Origin: Volvox africanus
Taxonomy: Eukaryota; Chlorophyta; Chlorophyceae; Chlamydomonadales; Volvocaceae
Direction of reading: 5' to 3'
NCBI GenBank assembly: GCA_030268105.1
Contig: BSDZ01000017.1
Span: forward strand, 2,026,001-2,090,000
Length of the DNA stretch: 64,000 nucleotides
Numbering within the stretch: the first letter of the stretch is position 1; every line of letters starts with the position of its first letter. The notes beneath the pieces are model-generated. The model did not search any database, was not told the DNA's origin, and was given only the letters and a program-made list of their open reading frames with translations. The translations under genes were made by a program, and so were the position numbers. Positions 20,901-33,243 of the stretch are shown piece by piece.

Positions 20901-23900
20901 GCTGGCGCGATCGCATGTGGAGCAGTTGCTTTCTATGCAGGCCAGCTTGGACGAGGGCAGCGCCTGGAGGCCCGTCAACCGCTTCCTTCTGCTGGGTCAG
21001 GCCTTTGTCAGCCAGGTGGGGATGAGGGGACCATGAGGGGACTGTATCGCGGTGTTGGGATGGATGGGGACGGATTGAGGCGGAACGGGGCTGTGGTAAC
21101 GAATGGCTGGGTTTTCGCTTTTACGGCTATTTTCTATTCTTTGCTGGCGGCTTGTTACGTTGTGGCGTGCTGAGGGCAACGTAAGCGCCGCCTGCTTGGG
21201 AGCTCGGTTCAGGTTTTCGACGCGGCAGAGATCTGGTGCAGCGAAACGTCGAGGCACCACCAGACCGTTTCACTGAATTGCGCAGCCGACCTTTCACTGT
21301 ACAGCCGGCCTCTCAGCTCCTTTTGCCACCGCTTCCCGACCCCAACAGATCATTGCTCGACGGTGGCTTCGCAACGGCGACGACGCGTCTCAGGTGCTTG
21401 CGTTGCTCCTGAGGGGTGTGGGTTTAAGGGTTTTAAGTGGGCTGGCGGGTGGTCATGTTTTGACGGTGTTGGACCGTGGGAGGACACTCCTGCCATCACA
21501 GACGGAGAATCGCAAGCTTGAATCAGTGACTTCTTGTCTGGGCTGGTATGACGTAAGACCCAATCAAGTACCGTCCACACATAACCTGCCTCTCTTGCCT
21601 GGATGAAGGTGGAACTGTTCGTGCTCAACGGGCGGGAGCTCACCGATTTTGACGTCCTAATGACGCAAGTGAGTAAGGAGCGGAAGGAGGGAGAAGGATA
21701 TTTGCCATCCTTTAACTGTCTTGGCCTTTACCGCTTAATAGCATGTGCGCACCGTTTAATGGCATGTTCGCCTTCACATGCCGGGATATGTGAAGGTGGA
21801 GCACGGGTGCGCGCGTGCTGTCGAGCGGTTAAGGCCAAGACAGTTAAAGGATGGCAAATCTGAAGCTATAGTTATATCGGATTCGAGCAGGCTGGCGGGC
21901 AGGGAAGTGCGGCGAGCCCCGAAATGTGCCCCTAGGACACATAAGGTTCTGGACACTGGGCAAGAGTCGTTCGCAAGTGGGCTAGGGTCCTCGGGCTGGC
22001 AAACGTGAAAACAGCAAGGACGGAGGGAACGACACCAAGTCACCACCCGAAGGTTGACTCCACTTACGGGCAGGCACTGCCATTTGCGTCCCTCTTTGCT
22101 TGCTGACCGTCCGGGGGGCTTGCAACGACCGGCCCCATTACGTCCGCAGTGCTGGATGGCGGCAGAGGATCCCGACGTCGTTCTGTACGACACCCTATCG
22201 GCCACAGGCGCCAAGGTGCTCCTAGCAGCAGCAGGTACGGAAGGGGTGTACCTGATGTCCGCTGTTGATAGCCTTTCGCCGCCGCTGCACGGACCTAAAC
22301 CCACACCTGCCTAGCCCTTCCACAACCCGGCGGTGGCAACGGAGGAACCAGTGCTAGGTCCCTGAACAGGTGGGGCGTGTGAGGGACAGGTATCCACGTA
22401 GCCGCTTATCACTACCCCGCTTGAGCCCCCCCCCTCCGTTCCCTAATACCATCTCGGATGTTTGGCGCACACGGGGCTGGACTCACGACCCAACGCAGGA
22501 GTGCCTGCGCCTGGTCCATCAGCCGGCGGTGGTTCTTCAGCGACCCAGATAGCGGCGCCGGCGGCGGCCCCGGCGGAGTTGCAAGATTCCGCCTCTGCAG
22601 CCGCGTGCTCGGAGGCCCTTCGCTGGCTGGTGTCTCTGTTGCGGGAACGGAGTGTGACAGGGCTAGATCCTCGAGAGAGGCTGCGGAGCACCCTGGTGCA
22701 GGTGCGGGATGGGGCGCCAGGGTGCGGAGGGAAAGCGGGTGGACTTGTGCGAGGTTTTTGCGGCTGGCTGCATTCGTCCTCCCTTAGAGAAAGGAGCTCC
22801 AGGGAGACTTAAACAACGAAAGTTGCCTAACCTACACTCACTCGCCATAATGTATTGGGTATGATTAAGTATACCCGTAAGGTACTTGTCCAGCCTTTTA
22901 CGCGGGACCGCATTTATCTCCAACCTTGTGTTGCCTTCTGAAGCATCTAGGAGGCACTGGAATCGTCCCTCACGCTGCTCCTCTATTCGCTCTTGCCTCG
23001 TCTTCCAAATTCCCATTCACGGGCAGCTGGGGCCGCTCGCGCACCTGGGGCTGTTTCTGTGAGTCTTCAACAAAATTTCCTGCTTTCTCCATGGCCCCCG
23101 CAGTGGCTGGCGCTCCGCGACTGGACATACAACCAGCTGCACGAGCTGCTGCCCCAGGACCTGCAGCAGCAGTCCCACATGGAACAGGTTTGCACTGGTG
23201 GGGGTCCCTTAAGGCCATGCACGGACCTGGGTGCCATCCCTTAAGGCCATCCACGTACATGGGTGTTCTAAATGAAGAAAGGGTACCGCATCGGTACCCC
23301 GTGACCCCCCGTGTGCACGCATGTGTTGAGGCACGCATCGACGGGGCAACGCCAAGAATGGACATTACCGGGGACTGTGAAATCTGATCTCTGCTCTGAT
23401 CAGCTCCTCGGAGCAGGAGCAGGATCATGCGCGTACTGCACAAGGACGACCTATTAGATGACTGACTCGTATCTTATTGTCTGCCCACTGATGGTCAAAT
23501 TGATTTCACCTGCACACCTGCGCACGCAGGTTCTGGCGGAGGTGGCTACCTACCGGGCTGCAAGCCTGTCCCAGGCCCGCCACTATTCCTTAAGGCGGGA
23601 GGCGTGGGATCTGTTCTGCCCCGCCTTCATCCATTACACGCCATCCATGCGGTCTCGCGCCTGGGAGGCGGCCATGGCTGCAGCAAAGTCCTTCGGAGGC
23701 ACTGCGGGAAGCGGAGGAAGAGGGGGCGGCGGGGATGCTGTTAACGTGGCTTACCAGCCGCACTGGCAGCTGCGGCGGCCGCGGCACCCTCTGCCAGGGT
23801 CGTTGGAACCCATGCAGCGAGTGCTCGAGACCCTGGGGATGTGGCGCCTGGTGGCGTGGGTGCTGCAGGTAAGCGAGCCCTGCCTGTCCTCATCGATCTA

Positions 23901-24302
23901 TCGGTTGCAGATTTTGCACATAGCTGAGGCGCCACGGTGCGGGCCCAGTGGTGATGTCGTGGCACATGGGCGGATCATTTACATTTAGTTACAGCTTTCC
24001 AGCTGTTCGCGGGCCGTAGTCGCTACCATTATATATATTATGGCTGCATTGTCGCTCGCGGCCTTCACGCCATGCTGCTGCCCGCGGCGTTCCGGCGCCT
24101 CCATTCTGCATCACACGTCCCCCTTCCATCCGATATTGGTCTGCGTGGTTAGGCCTGCATGAGTGGTGCCCCGCGCCTGCCGGAGGACACCTTGCTGGGG
24201 GCTCTTAACCTGCTGGCGCTGCAGCTGCACCGCCTGGAGGACCTTCTTGGCCGCATGTCTCATGCCAACGGCCACGGCAAACAAACCCCACCGCGGGCCC
24301 AT

Positions 24303-24337
<35 letters not shown>

Positions 24338-27300
24338 TGATGACAGCTCAAAGCTGACGCCGACATCAGGCCATAGTGAGGAGCTGTCACGGCTCCGCAC
24401 CTCTATCTCCGTTGGCGCAAAAGCGCTCGCTGGTGGAGTGCGGCCTGCGGCAATCACCGGCGTCAGCACCCATATTCACAACCAACATGAGGACCCATGT
24501 GATAATCAATATGACCAGGATAGCAACCATCAGCCCGGAAACAACCGGCGCCTTCTTGGCGCGACGTCCCCACTTGGGACGGGCATTGTCAGCTTGCTGG
24601 CCGCACTGCTGCACTCCCAGACACCAACACCAGCTTCGATCCCAACGCCAGCTTTCGCGGGGGGCCCTGCGCCGGTGGCTGTGCAGCTGAGCTCAGAGAC
24701 GGTGGATTGCCTGCAATGGCTCCATCAAACTGCTACCCGGCTGGTGCTGGAAGCCGAGGCTGCAGGGGTGCTTGTAGCGATGCCGCGTGCCAGCGACACC
24801 GCAGAAGCGGGTACGTCAGCAGCATCGACCGAAGCGGCGGAGCAGGCCGCATCAGATGCCATCATGTGCACGGGCAGCGGTGGTGGCCCAGCATCGGGGA
24901 CGGCCGAGGCCGCGGAGGCCGAGGCCGCGCGGCGCAGAGACCTGGCGCGGCAGCGCCAAGCAGCTATGATGGCGAAGCTGAGGGCGCAGCAGGAGGCGTT
25001 TTTGAGGCGCGCAAGTGTACAGGACGCTGGCGCGGTGGACAGCAGTGATGAAGACGACGACGAAGAGTGTAGAGCAGCAGCCCAGAGCGAGGAGGACGAG
25101 GAGGAGGAAGAGCAGGATAAACATGAAGAGGACATGCAGGAGTGGAGAGCAGCAGGGAGTGGGGCAGGACCGAGTACGGGCGGCGAGGCAGCAGTACCTT
25201 CGGACGAGGACAGTGAGGACAGTGAGGACAGTGAGGACAGTGAGGACGTGAGCCCAGGTGAAGCAGGATGGGTAAGCAGCAGCCTTTCAGATGAAGGCGG
25301 TGATGAGGGTGGGCACGGCGGCGGCGTTACACGACATGGAGGAAGACCTAGTAATGGCGTTGGCATCAGCGGTGGCCGCCGCCGCCGTGGCCGTCACCGC
25401 GGGGGGTCTCCCGGCGCTGCCGGCGCCGGCGCCGCCGCCTCCGGGCCTACTCAAGCAGCCGTCGGTTCTACACGACAACAGTTGCCGTTGGGCCGCTGGT
25501 TGCCCGTGGACCTTCCTGGTCCCGAGTGCGCGGTGTGTCGCGAGGGAACCGCAGGGGGACGGCACGGCCCACTGGCTTTCATCGCGCACACGGCCATGTG
25601 CTTTTGCACCGCTGCGCCGCTGCGGCCAGGTCGTTCGTGGGATGCTGACCCAGCGACACAAAGCTCTGAGGCCATGGCCTCACTGCCTGCTGTGGCATGG
25701 CCTGCTGCCACAGCCGCGGCCGATAAAGAGCAAGGCGATGCACTCGCAGACCGACAGGCCCCAGAGGATGACCTAGAAAGGGCGGGGTGTGCCGCAGCTG
25801 GGGATCTCATCAAACCGGGTTCAGCAGCGCGGGAAATGTGGCTGCAGGCGTGGCGGAGGGACGGACCCGCTGTCTGCGAAACGGACCTGGGCGGTGGCCC
25901 ACACGTGCATTGCTGTGGCCACATGATTCATACGCAATGCTTTGGTAAGGTGCACAGCGATGACGATATTCCTTGCTGTCCTGCTTGCCTATCTGTCTGA
26001 CCTACCTGTCTGTCTGTCTGTCTATATGCCCTTGCTTTCTTCTCCATACCATCCACGTTTCCCAGCCGCCTAGATATCTTTCGATGGCTGACGTTCTGAT
26101 GCTCCCCACTCCCCGGCGCTTACTCACTGCGCTGCTTTACCGCAGCCCGATTTGTGGCTGGTCAGCTGCGGCAGTACTTGTCAGGAGCGCACTTCCCCGG
26201 CTCGCACCTGGTGATGCCCGAGATGTCCGAGTTCCTCTGCCCGGTGTGCCGCCGCCTGGCCAACGGCATCGTGCCCGCGGCGCCGTTCCAGTGGCGGCAG
26301 CCAACAGCGGCAGCGGCAGCGGCAGCGCCCCTACGGAGGACGGCGTGTTCGCAAACTCTCCGGGCCCGGACTCGGACCAGGAGGAAAGTGCGAACCCACA
26401 CTGCAGCCGGGGGCAACTCGGCAATCGCAGCGGCATCACCGGTGCCCAGCGGGTCAGACCTGGATGCCAGCCGTGGCTCCGGACCGCATACCTGCTCCAG
26501 AGGCATCAGCAATTCGCGTCAGCCCCCGGCATGTGACGACGACCAGAGCGGGCCTGGAGACGGTTGCGATGGCCAGGTTGTTGAAGGTGTGGGGTGCGGC
26601 AGCGGCGCAACGGATGCCGCTAACGCAGCATCGGAGCAGGACCGGGGCATTGAGGACTGGCCCATGGCAGATGCTGAGACGGCGGCAGGCACGGAAGCTG
26701 GAACAGAATCAAGGGCCATGCAAGGGCCGCCTTTCCCGCCACTGCCGCCGCTGGGACACGCTGCAGGCCTGGGGGCGCTGCAGGGGCTGATGGACTCCCT
26801 GGAGCTGTGCACAAGTGGCCCAAAGGATACGGCAACGGTGGTTGAGGCTGGGCGGTCCGTGGCTAAGGGGCCCGCCGCCCAGTGTGTGGAGCCGGGCCGG
26901 GGCCCAGGGCTGGGTAACCGCGGTTGCGTGTTTGAGCGCATCTTTGGTATCTACGGCGAGGTGGCCAATATGGCGACCCACCAGGTATGGAATGCGCGGA
27001 GCACCCAAAAGGCGGCTGATAGGTGGGTGGTAACAGCCTCGGCTGCATCGTGCTGGCCAGCTTGCTGCATCCCGCTCAGTCTCTCCCCACTGCCAACTGG
27101 CTAGGTGATGACTGGAGCGCTGGATTGGTGTGTGCCGCATGCGGTTCTGGTGTTGAACTAGTCCAATGCCACCATCCCGCGTGCTTCGACACGGTTGGCT
27201 CGCACTGGCTCGCAGTCGCACTGGGCGCCGCCCTTGTGATTTCAGCACCCCTGGGCCTTCTTAGCCGGGGTTCGGGGTTTGTCACTTGCATCTATTCGCC

Positions 27301-27755
27301 TATCCTATTGCCTCCACCGCTCATCGCTTTTCATTGTTTCCCGTATCACCCTTTGCTTCACCATCACTGCTTCGTGCCCTTTGCCATCTTGCTAGATCAT
27401 CCGCGAAGGCATCACCCACATGGCACAGCTGGAGAGAGCCCTGGAGGCGCGTGCTCGCCTGTTGCAGCTCCGAAACCCTCCCGATGCTGCGCCCAGTGCA
27501 TCCCATAACGCAGCCCTGCCGCCGGCAGCTCCTGGGCCTCAGGAGGACCCATCCCCCGGCTCCATCATGGAGCAGCAGCAACAACAACACACGCAGCAGC
27601 GTCAGGAAGAAGCTCAAGACGAGCACGCAGCCACAACTCAGCATCCCTTCCTGGAGCCTACTACCGTTTTGCTTGCGAGAGGAAGCGCGGCCAACGAGGG
27701 CCCATACGTGTCTGGACAGGTCGTGGCGGAAGGCCAGCCGGCAGCAGCCACTGAG

Positions 27756-27786
<31 letters not shown>

Positions 27787-30700
27787 CCACCACCTCGAGG
27801 AGCACGTGGCCTTGGCATTGGCAGGTTGCCGTGCCAGTGGGTTTGCGCCTCCCGCCGGCCCCCAGGCCTAAACTGGCAGGGTACTGCAGCCGGCTTACCG
27901 ACGCGCTGGCGGTCTGGAAGGGTCTCCCACCACACACCCGGCTATGGGCGGCACTGGCGCACAACTTGGCACATTTCGAGGCGGTCAGGCGGCCGATTGT
28001 TTTGGCACGCGGGGTGCTCGGTGGGCCTGAAACGGCGGTGGCAACTGTTGGCGGTGTTGATGGAGGCAGCGGCACCCGTGTAGCGCATTCCGTCACCGGT
28101 CTACCCGCGGTTGAGACGGCGCATTGGCGGGCAATTGTGGCATTGACGGCAATGGCGGTCTGTGGCGGCGTTAGGCACGGAAGCATCGGCGGTGATGCAG
28201 CGGCATCAGGCCCGGCGATGCCAGGTGAGAGGGCAGGATCGGGGCTCCCTTCCCGGGCGGCCGCTGATGCCGCGGCAGCCCACCCTCAAGTCGGCGCACG
28301 TCGCTCCCAGTCCAACTTCCAGTCCCACCAACACTACCCGCAGCAGCCAAACTCACAGCTGCGGCCGATGCTGGCCGTCTTTCATAACGAGCTCCGCTGG
28401 CTGCTCTGCGAGCTCCAGACGATGGGTGTGAGTCGGTCTCTACCACCAGCGCCTCCGCAAGCGCCAGGCATGACGACGACGGGAGCAGGGCGGGAGCAGG
28501 AACAGCAGCTTGGAGCCCAACAACCATCCGAGTTCGTCGGTAATGCTGCGGGCTGCACCGCTGAGCTCCATGAGGATCTGCTGGAACCGCCGCCGCCAGC
28601 AGCTTCGTTGGACTGGACATGTGCCTTCCTGCGACCCTACCTTCCAGAGATGGTCGTACCCCGCCTGGCCGCCAGCCTGAATGGAAGCGACCCGCCCAGT
28701 CTCCGCAGCCGCAGGTCTCATCCACACAAGTCAACCTACTTGCCAGCGCTAAGCTTTCGGCGGCTGACGGGGCTGGACGACTTGACGGCCGACCCTCTGC
28801 TGTTGACACTCGAGCTTCTTGGGGGTAGGTGGCGCAAGGTCCGATCGGGGCTGCCGTGTGCGGATGGTGCAGGGCGCTTAAAGGGAGAGATCGCAGATGA
28901 TGTTCCTTCGTTTTAAGGTATCGCGGTCGTCACTGCGCAAATGGTGGTCTCCTGCGGTGAGCATGAATATTAACCTTTGTGGATTGACGATGCTGATGGG
29001 CTGTTCGCGTACAAACGATATCATGGGACGGCGCTTTCATCACCGCGGACGCCGCTTCACCCCGCCATGTCATGTCATGTCATGTCATGTCATGCGAAGT
29101 TTTCATCTTACACCTCCGCCGCCCTTGCTGCCGCAGCGGGCCTATCCGGTCTGGCAGGAGCCTCCCTGGCCCCGGGCGCGAAGGTGGCTGCATCGGGAGC
29201 TGCGGCTGCTGCCACCGCCGAGCTTGTTGAGTGGCTACCTGGAAGCCCGCAGCAGCTGCTCCGCACCGTGCTGCGATTAGTTTGGCCCATTCAGGTGCGG
29301 CCTGGTGTGAGGGTGTGCATGGAGAATGGCGGCGCGAGAGCCGGGGGGCAGCTGAGACCTTTTTTTGCTTGTTGGTTCCAGCAGATAACGATGAGGAGCT
29401 GCGCTCTGGTTTGCACTTAAGCGGTTATCAGGATCTGAAGGGTTGCACACATGCACTGCCAAGGGATGGGGGGAGGGGGAGGGGGAGGGAGATAGGGGGA
29501 TGACCGGGCATTGCGTGGGCTCAGGCCATTGGTGCACACCTGCACCCCTAAATCCTCAGCCATGTTGGGATGTCGGACAGGGCCGTGAACCAACAGCAGG
29601 GCAGTCGTTCGGACCGAGAAAGCGCGTTTTCATGAGCCAATCACTGCGGGGCACGTGTGATGCAGAGCGACGGCCGTTGTTGGCGGTTACACAACAGTGC
29701 ATTGATACAGCATGTATGTTTATTAGGTTATCACTGCATATCATGTGCTCTTCTGCATGCAATCCATTCGGCATTTTTCCGTAAGGAAGGTATCGCCTTG
29801 CAGCATCAAATCTATGAACTCAAGCTGGCCGCCGTTCGCTTTGGGCCACAGGTGGTGCAGGCGGGCCTATGGCGTGCCGCCACAGCCAACCCTGAGGGGG
29901 CCGATTGTGCAGGTGCCGCTGCGTCAGCCCCACCGAGACCGGCATCGGCCCCAGTGGCAACGGAATCAGGCGGGGAGGATCTGTCCTTGGTCTCCTTGGT
30001 GAACCTGTACGGCGCCGCGCTGATAGAGCTTGAGGCGCAGCAGGAGCAGGGACAGGCACAGCAGTCGCAGGGCAGGGTGCACGATGGCGTTGGTGCAGCC
30101 GACAGCGGCGGTCCCGGGCTCGCGTTGGGCAGCCTCAGCTCAGCGCTGTTGCCATTTTTGGTCCGGGTCTACGCTCTGGACTGCGCGCTAGGTCGCCAGA
30201 CCCCGGATGCCGCGCTCATGTCGGCGTACGCCTCTCTGCCGTTGCCGCTGTCTTCACCGACGGGCCAGTCCCGTCACAATCTGCACCAAGGAAAACAGTA
30301 CCGTCAGCGACATAGCGCTGCAGCGTCAGGGAGCGCATACACCACGCCGCCTCTTGCAAGCACGGCGGTGGGGCCGAGTGCTCGAGTTGAAGGTGCTGTT
30401 CCACTAGCCGAGGCATTGACCCATGAGTCCGCGGTGCTGACCTCAAGTACATTGGTACCCGATGCCGTTGGTCTGGCTACTATGGAAATGGAGGTGGAGA
30501 CGCCAAGAGAGGCCGCCGCACTGGAGGAGGCGGATCTGCAGGCGGCGGCGAGGGCGGCCGCCCTGGTGAGCCACCTTGTAGCTGCCTTGGGCCTCACTGG
30601 CGTTGTGGACGCTTTGCGGGAGCCCCTACTGCTAAGCCGCCGCCGTGCGTCAGAGGTCGTCGTGGCGACGGCATCATACACTGCCGGGGCTGACAAGGCC

Positions 30701-32198
30701 GCTACGTCCCCTTCCGCCGGCGGCAGTGGTGAACTTCCACCGCACCCGCACCTGCACCAAAGTCACGCCTCGCCTCCTTCAGATCTGGAGGATGCGCTCC
30801 TGGCGCGTGTACTAGCCAGGTGGTGTGGTGCGCGGATTCTGGCGGTGATGGTGGATCCGGCGGCCAAGGCGCAAAACAGGCAGGCGGGTGCGGATCCAGC
30901 CGACCCTGTCGGCGGTGCGACAGCAGCGGCGGCGACAGCCGCCGTGGCGGGCGCTGCAGATGTTGTGGCGTTGCCGGCGCGTCCGCAACTGACATGGTAT
31001 CGCGGATTGCCACCACCGCCGTCACTTATTCCGTTGCCGTACCTTTTCCAGGTGGGCGGAACATGAGCGGGCATGCCGACGGGTTCGAGGAGTAACGGGG
31101 CGGGAGATGGGTTGTTTCCACGGGGATTGAAGATGGGTGGGCACTAAGTGGTATGACCCATTGGTGCTAAGCAAGGTTTCGTTGGAGTGTTATACAAGAG
31201 AGCTTCAACAACTGTCATATAATACATCGGTAGGTAAAGGTCATTCAGGAGCCTAGATGCGCGTCTTCATGCTCCTCTCCCTTAAAGACTGACTGCTCCT
31301 TATGCTCTTTGTGTTCAGTTGAGGTCAATAGGGTTCTCGTTGCGCCTTTCTTTCGGTCGAACTGCTCCACCATTGCAGAGCCTGTTCTTGCACTTTGCCG
31401 ATGCGCGCTGCCCGGATTGCGGTGCCAAGCCCGACAACCCCGCGCTGTGTCTCCTCACCGGCCGCTTCGTGTGTAACCTGTGGCGTGGCTGCGGGGACGG
31501 ACGCGGCGGGGCCGGGGGCGTCGGCGGGGGCTTGCTGCACGCGCGCGAGCACTGCGGTGGCGCTTGCCTCTTGCTAAGCCTGCGCTCCACAAGGGTGGTG
31601 GCGGTGCGCGGCAATCGGCTGGCCATGTGCCAGTCGCCCTATCTGGACGCACATGGTAAGTGTGAGCCTCGGAGATGTGTCGGTTATAATGTATGTTGAT
31701 AGGAAGAAATTAACTATGTCGGTCAGGTCTGGTCGGTAGGAAGAAATCAACTGGTAGTGGTCAGTAAAGTCGTGTAAAGAAGCAGACGCGGTCTGGTGTG
31801 GGTCGGCTGGCGGCAAGGATTTATCGCCTGTTGTGCGGGATGACGGCGCGAAGGGGCTTTGAAGAGCAAGCAAGGCTTCGGGTCGCGAGACGAAGCGAAA
31901 ACCCTAAACCCTAGCTGAAAGGTTTGTCGGTGAGTAAAAGGTCGGAATGCGAGGAGGCCAGCGTAAAAGCCCTAAAATGCCCCGACGGTGGATTTCCTTG
32001 AACCATGCCGCCACTTAAGATCTCGTCGTTTTGATGCATTATTTCCTAGGTGATGAAGATCCCGACCTGCGCCGCGGGCGACCGCTCTATCTGGACGCTG
32101 CTTGCTACCGGCAGTTATCCCGGCTCTGGGGCTCAGCCGCACTGGAGTTCGACACGCAGCTGCTCCACAACTCCCGAGCAGACCTGGTTGGGCTGTGA
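14963..32198 (+). CDS. PRT6: PRT6/UBR-type N-recognin E3 ubiquitin ligase (N-terminus unresolved)
   Basis: PRT6/UBR1 enzymes recognise destabilising basic N-terminal residues and ubiquitinate the substrate (Arg/N-degron pathway). The UBR box is split over exons ending at 15032, 15310-15458 and starting at 15832. It shows AYRCRTCQ, CVSCFKAGGHEDHDW, GGCCDCGD and CCPAHQP, with the zinc ligands and the CDCGD acid intact. Later exons carry the conserved central block (YSLRREAWDLFCPAFIHY, ~23600). A RING-H2 follows: CAVCREG at ~25528, GHMIHTQCF at ~25917 and FLCPVCRRLAN at ~26230. The C-terminal UBR autoinhibitory zinc domain is at ~31390-32198 (CPDCGAKPDNPALC, SPYLDAHG, DEDPDLRRGRPLYL), ending with TGA at 32198. 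The exon at 16437-17288 adds a predicted coiled coil. No ClpS-like domain is seen, as in plant PRT6. Exons upstream of 14963 are missing from my model, and many internal exon edges are approximate. Confidence 0.85.
15310..15458 (+). other. PRT6: UBR-box exon
   Basis: This exon has clean edges (TCCCAG|GTGCCG and GCTGAGG|GTGCGA) and carries the core of the zf-UBR fold: C-x2-C, C-x2-C, H-x2-H and C-C-D-C-G-D. The flanking exons supply AIWPAGALAYR before it and CCPAHQP after it, in matching phases. In yeast and human UBR proteins this box binds type-1 (Arg/Lys/His) N-degrons. Confidence 0.9.
16437..17288 (+). other. PRT6: Large exon with coiled-coil and Ala-rich insert in the PRT6-like gene
   Basis: The acceptor TTCCAG|GTCAGT and the donor GATCGG|GTATGT delimit this exon. 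It begins with a conserved-looking helical stretch (LLCGWLQRFASLAPARRPL). It then encodes about 60 residues rich in Gln/Glu/Arg with heptad-like spacing (VWRQQDQRLQQLQERLQ, VRQQEEQGMQRVVELQQ), followed by a long Ala/Thr-rich stretch. I do not know a coiled coil at this place in plant PRT6. Confidence 0.6.
20833..20860 (+). repeat. (TCCC)n tract serving as splice polypyrimidine tract
   Basis: Six TCCC units run directly into TTAG, the acceptor of the PRT6 exon starting at 20861. The simple repeat therefore forms the entire polypyrimidine tract of a functional intron. Confidence 0.75.
21699..21859 (+). ncRNA. Long intronic hairpin, candidate small-RNA precursor or MITE
   Basis: The left arm begins at 21699 and the right arm ends at 21859. 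The outer 28-29 nt of the arms are perfectly complementary, from ATTTGCCATCCTTTAACTGT through TTGGCCTT. The next ~30 nt pair with a few mismatches. The centre closes with a second hairpin, CCTTCACATG/TATGTGAAGG (21771-21796). The total is about 160 nt, wholly inside a PRT6-like intron, starting about 30 nt after the donor at 21669. Intronic long hairpins are known sources of miRNAs in Chlamydomonas. A non-autonomous inverted-repeat transposon is the main alternative. Strand is taken from the host transcript. Confidence 0.6.
23205..23265. repeat. Imperfect ~32-bp tandem duplication in a PRT6 intron
   Basis: CCCTTAAGGCCATGCACGGA (from 23205) recurs in altered form as CCCTTAAGGCCATCCACGTA (from 23237), each followed by C(C/A)TGGGTG. 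It lies in the intron after the exon ending near 23189. Confidence 0.65.
24303..24335 (+). repeat. PRT6: (CAG)11 polyglutamine tract in PRT6-like protein
   Basis: Eleven pure CAG codons lie in frame in the exon that also carries the acidic region and the RING. Pure CAG runs are length-unstable, so the allele is probably polymorphic. Confidence 0.9.
25206..25247 (+). repeat. PRT6: 9-bp coding repeat, Glu-Asp-Ser units
   Basis: GAGGACAGT is repeated four times in frame and encodes EDSEDSEDSED in an acidic stretch just upstream of the RING. These serines sit in acidic context, so casein kinase 2-type phosphorylation is conceivable (inference). Confidence 0.85.
26006..26024. repeat. (CTGT)n microsatellite at an intron start
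   Basis: A short CTGT run in the PRT6-like intron between the RING exon ending at GCTTTG|GTAAGG (about 25944) and the next exon near 26140. Confidence 0.7.
29066..29094. repeat. (CATGT)n pentanucleotide repeat
   Basis: Nearly six CATGT units lie in the stretch between two PRT6-like coding exons. Whether they are exonic is unclear. Confidence 0.75.
31897..31914. repeat. Interstitial telomere-like motif
   Basis: AAAACCCTAAACCCTAG contains two CCCTAAA units, the complement of the plant-type telomere repeat TTTAGGG. It lies in the last intron of the PRT6-like gene. Two units can arise by chance. Confidence 0.35.
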
Positions 32199-33010
32199 AC
32201 AAATCGCGCCGCGGCCTTCAGAAAGAGTGGGCAGAAACCACTTGGGCCCTACTGCCGCAGCCGGCCGATTGTCCTCCTTGCCACGTGATCGACGTCTCCG
32301 AACGTAGTATTCTTCAGGACGGGCGCGTGCCGAATGTGTTTTTTGTTGATGGGTGGGATGAGGCCTACCTTTCGTTAGTTAAGCGTAACCGAAGTTGGAA
32401 TGTGGGCGAGCAGGGGAATGTGTGCTTAAATTGGTGAGTTACTGAATTGCGTGAAGGGCATGAAGGGCATGAAGGGCATGTGTTAACAAGGTCCAGAACA
32501 CCGCACGGCAGGTCCTTATTTCTGATGGTGCAGAGGTTTGATTGCAGAGGCTGGCTGTAGGGTTGCGGTCCGGTAGCTGGTGACGTAGGTTCAGCTGTGG
32601 GTTCCGGAGCGTAGCAACTGTCACATTTATGAGGCCGTGTGCCGCCGTTCGTCTTTGAATGGGAGATGCGCACGACAGCTGAGGCAGTTGAGTTCTGATG
32701 CGGCATCATCAATGCTTATGGCGACGTGGCAATTGCTGTTGGTCAGGTGGCGCAAATTGAAGCGTAAAGTGGGGGCAAAGGGGCTTAGAGTGCGTACCTG
32801 AGGTGCAAGTGTGAGTAGGGGACTTGTTGTTGTCTTCTGTACAGTTAATCGAGTTACAATCTTTGTCCCGAGAGTAGCGGAACGCCCACCGGACAACTTT
32901 ATAAGTCACTCCCTCGATGTTGCCGATTGATGTATGCTGCCCTACCAGTGCTTACCAATTTACCGGGTTGAATTAAGGACTGGTAAAACGTACATGCATT
33001 ATCGCTAGGT

Positions 33011-33015
33011 TGTAA
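33011..33015 (+). terminator. PRT6: Candidate TGTAA poly(A) signal of the PRT6-like gene
   Basis: This is the first TGTAA I find after the stop at 32198 and would give a 3'UTR of about 830 nt. That length is plausible for volvocine genes, but the motif is short. Confidence 0.35.
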
Positions 33016-33160
33016 CTGCGTGTGAGCGAATAGCGTCTGACATTGTCTTCCCAGCACGCCAACAAAGCCATCGTAGTTAAAACTCTGGATCTCGATGCTT
33101 AGCAAGCAGCAAACATCCGCAAATATTGGGCCTCCTCAAATTGCGCTCAACTACGCCTTC

Positions 33161-33243
33161 GGTGACGGCTTTGGTGAGGGCTTTGGTGAGGGCTTTGGTG
33201 CGGGCTTGGGTGACGGCTTGGGTGACAGCTTGGGTGGGGGCGG
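33161..33243. repeat. 12-bp minisatellite, GGTGAGGGCTTT-type
   Basis: About seven diverged 12-bp units. All six frames stay open because the unit is a multiple of three, which explains the 268-codon open frame across it. There are no splice signals or domains to support coding. Confidence 0.7.
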
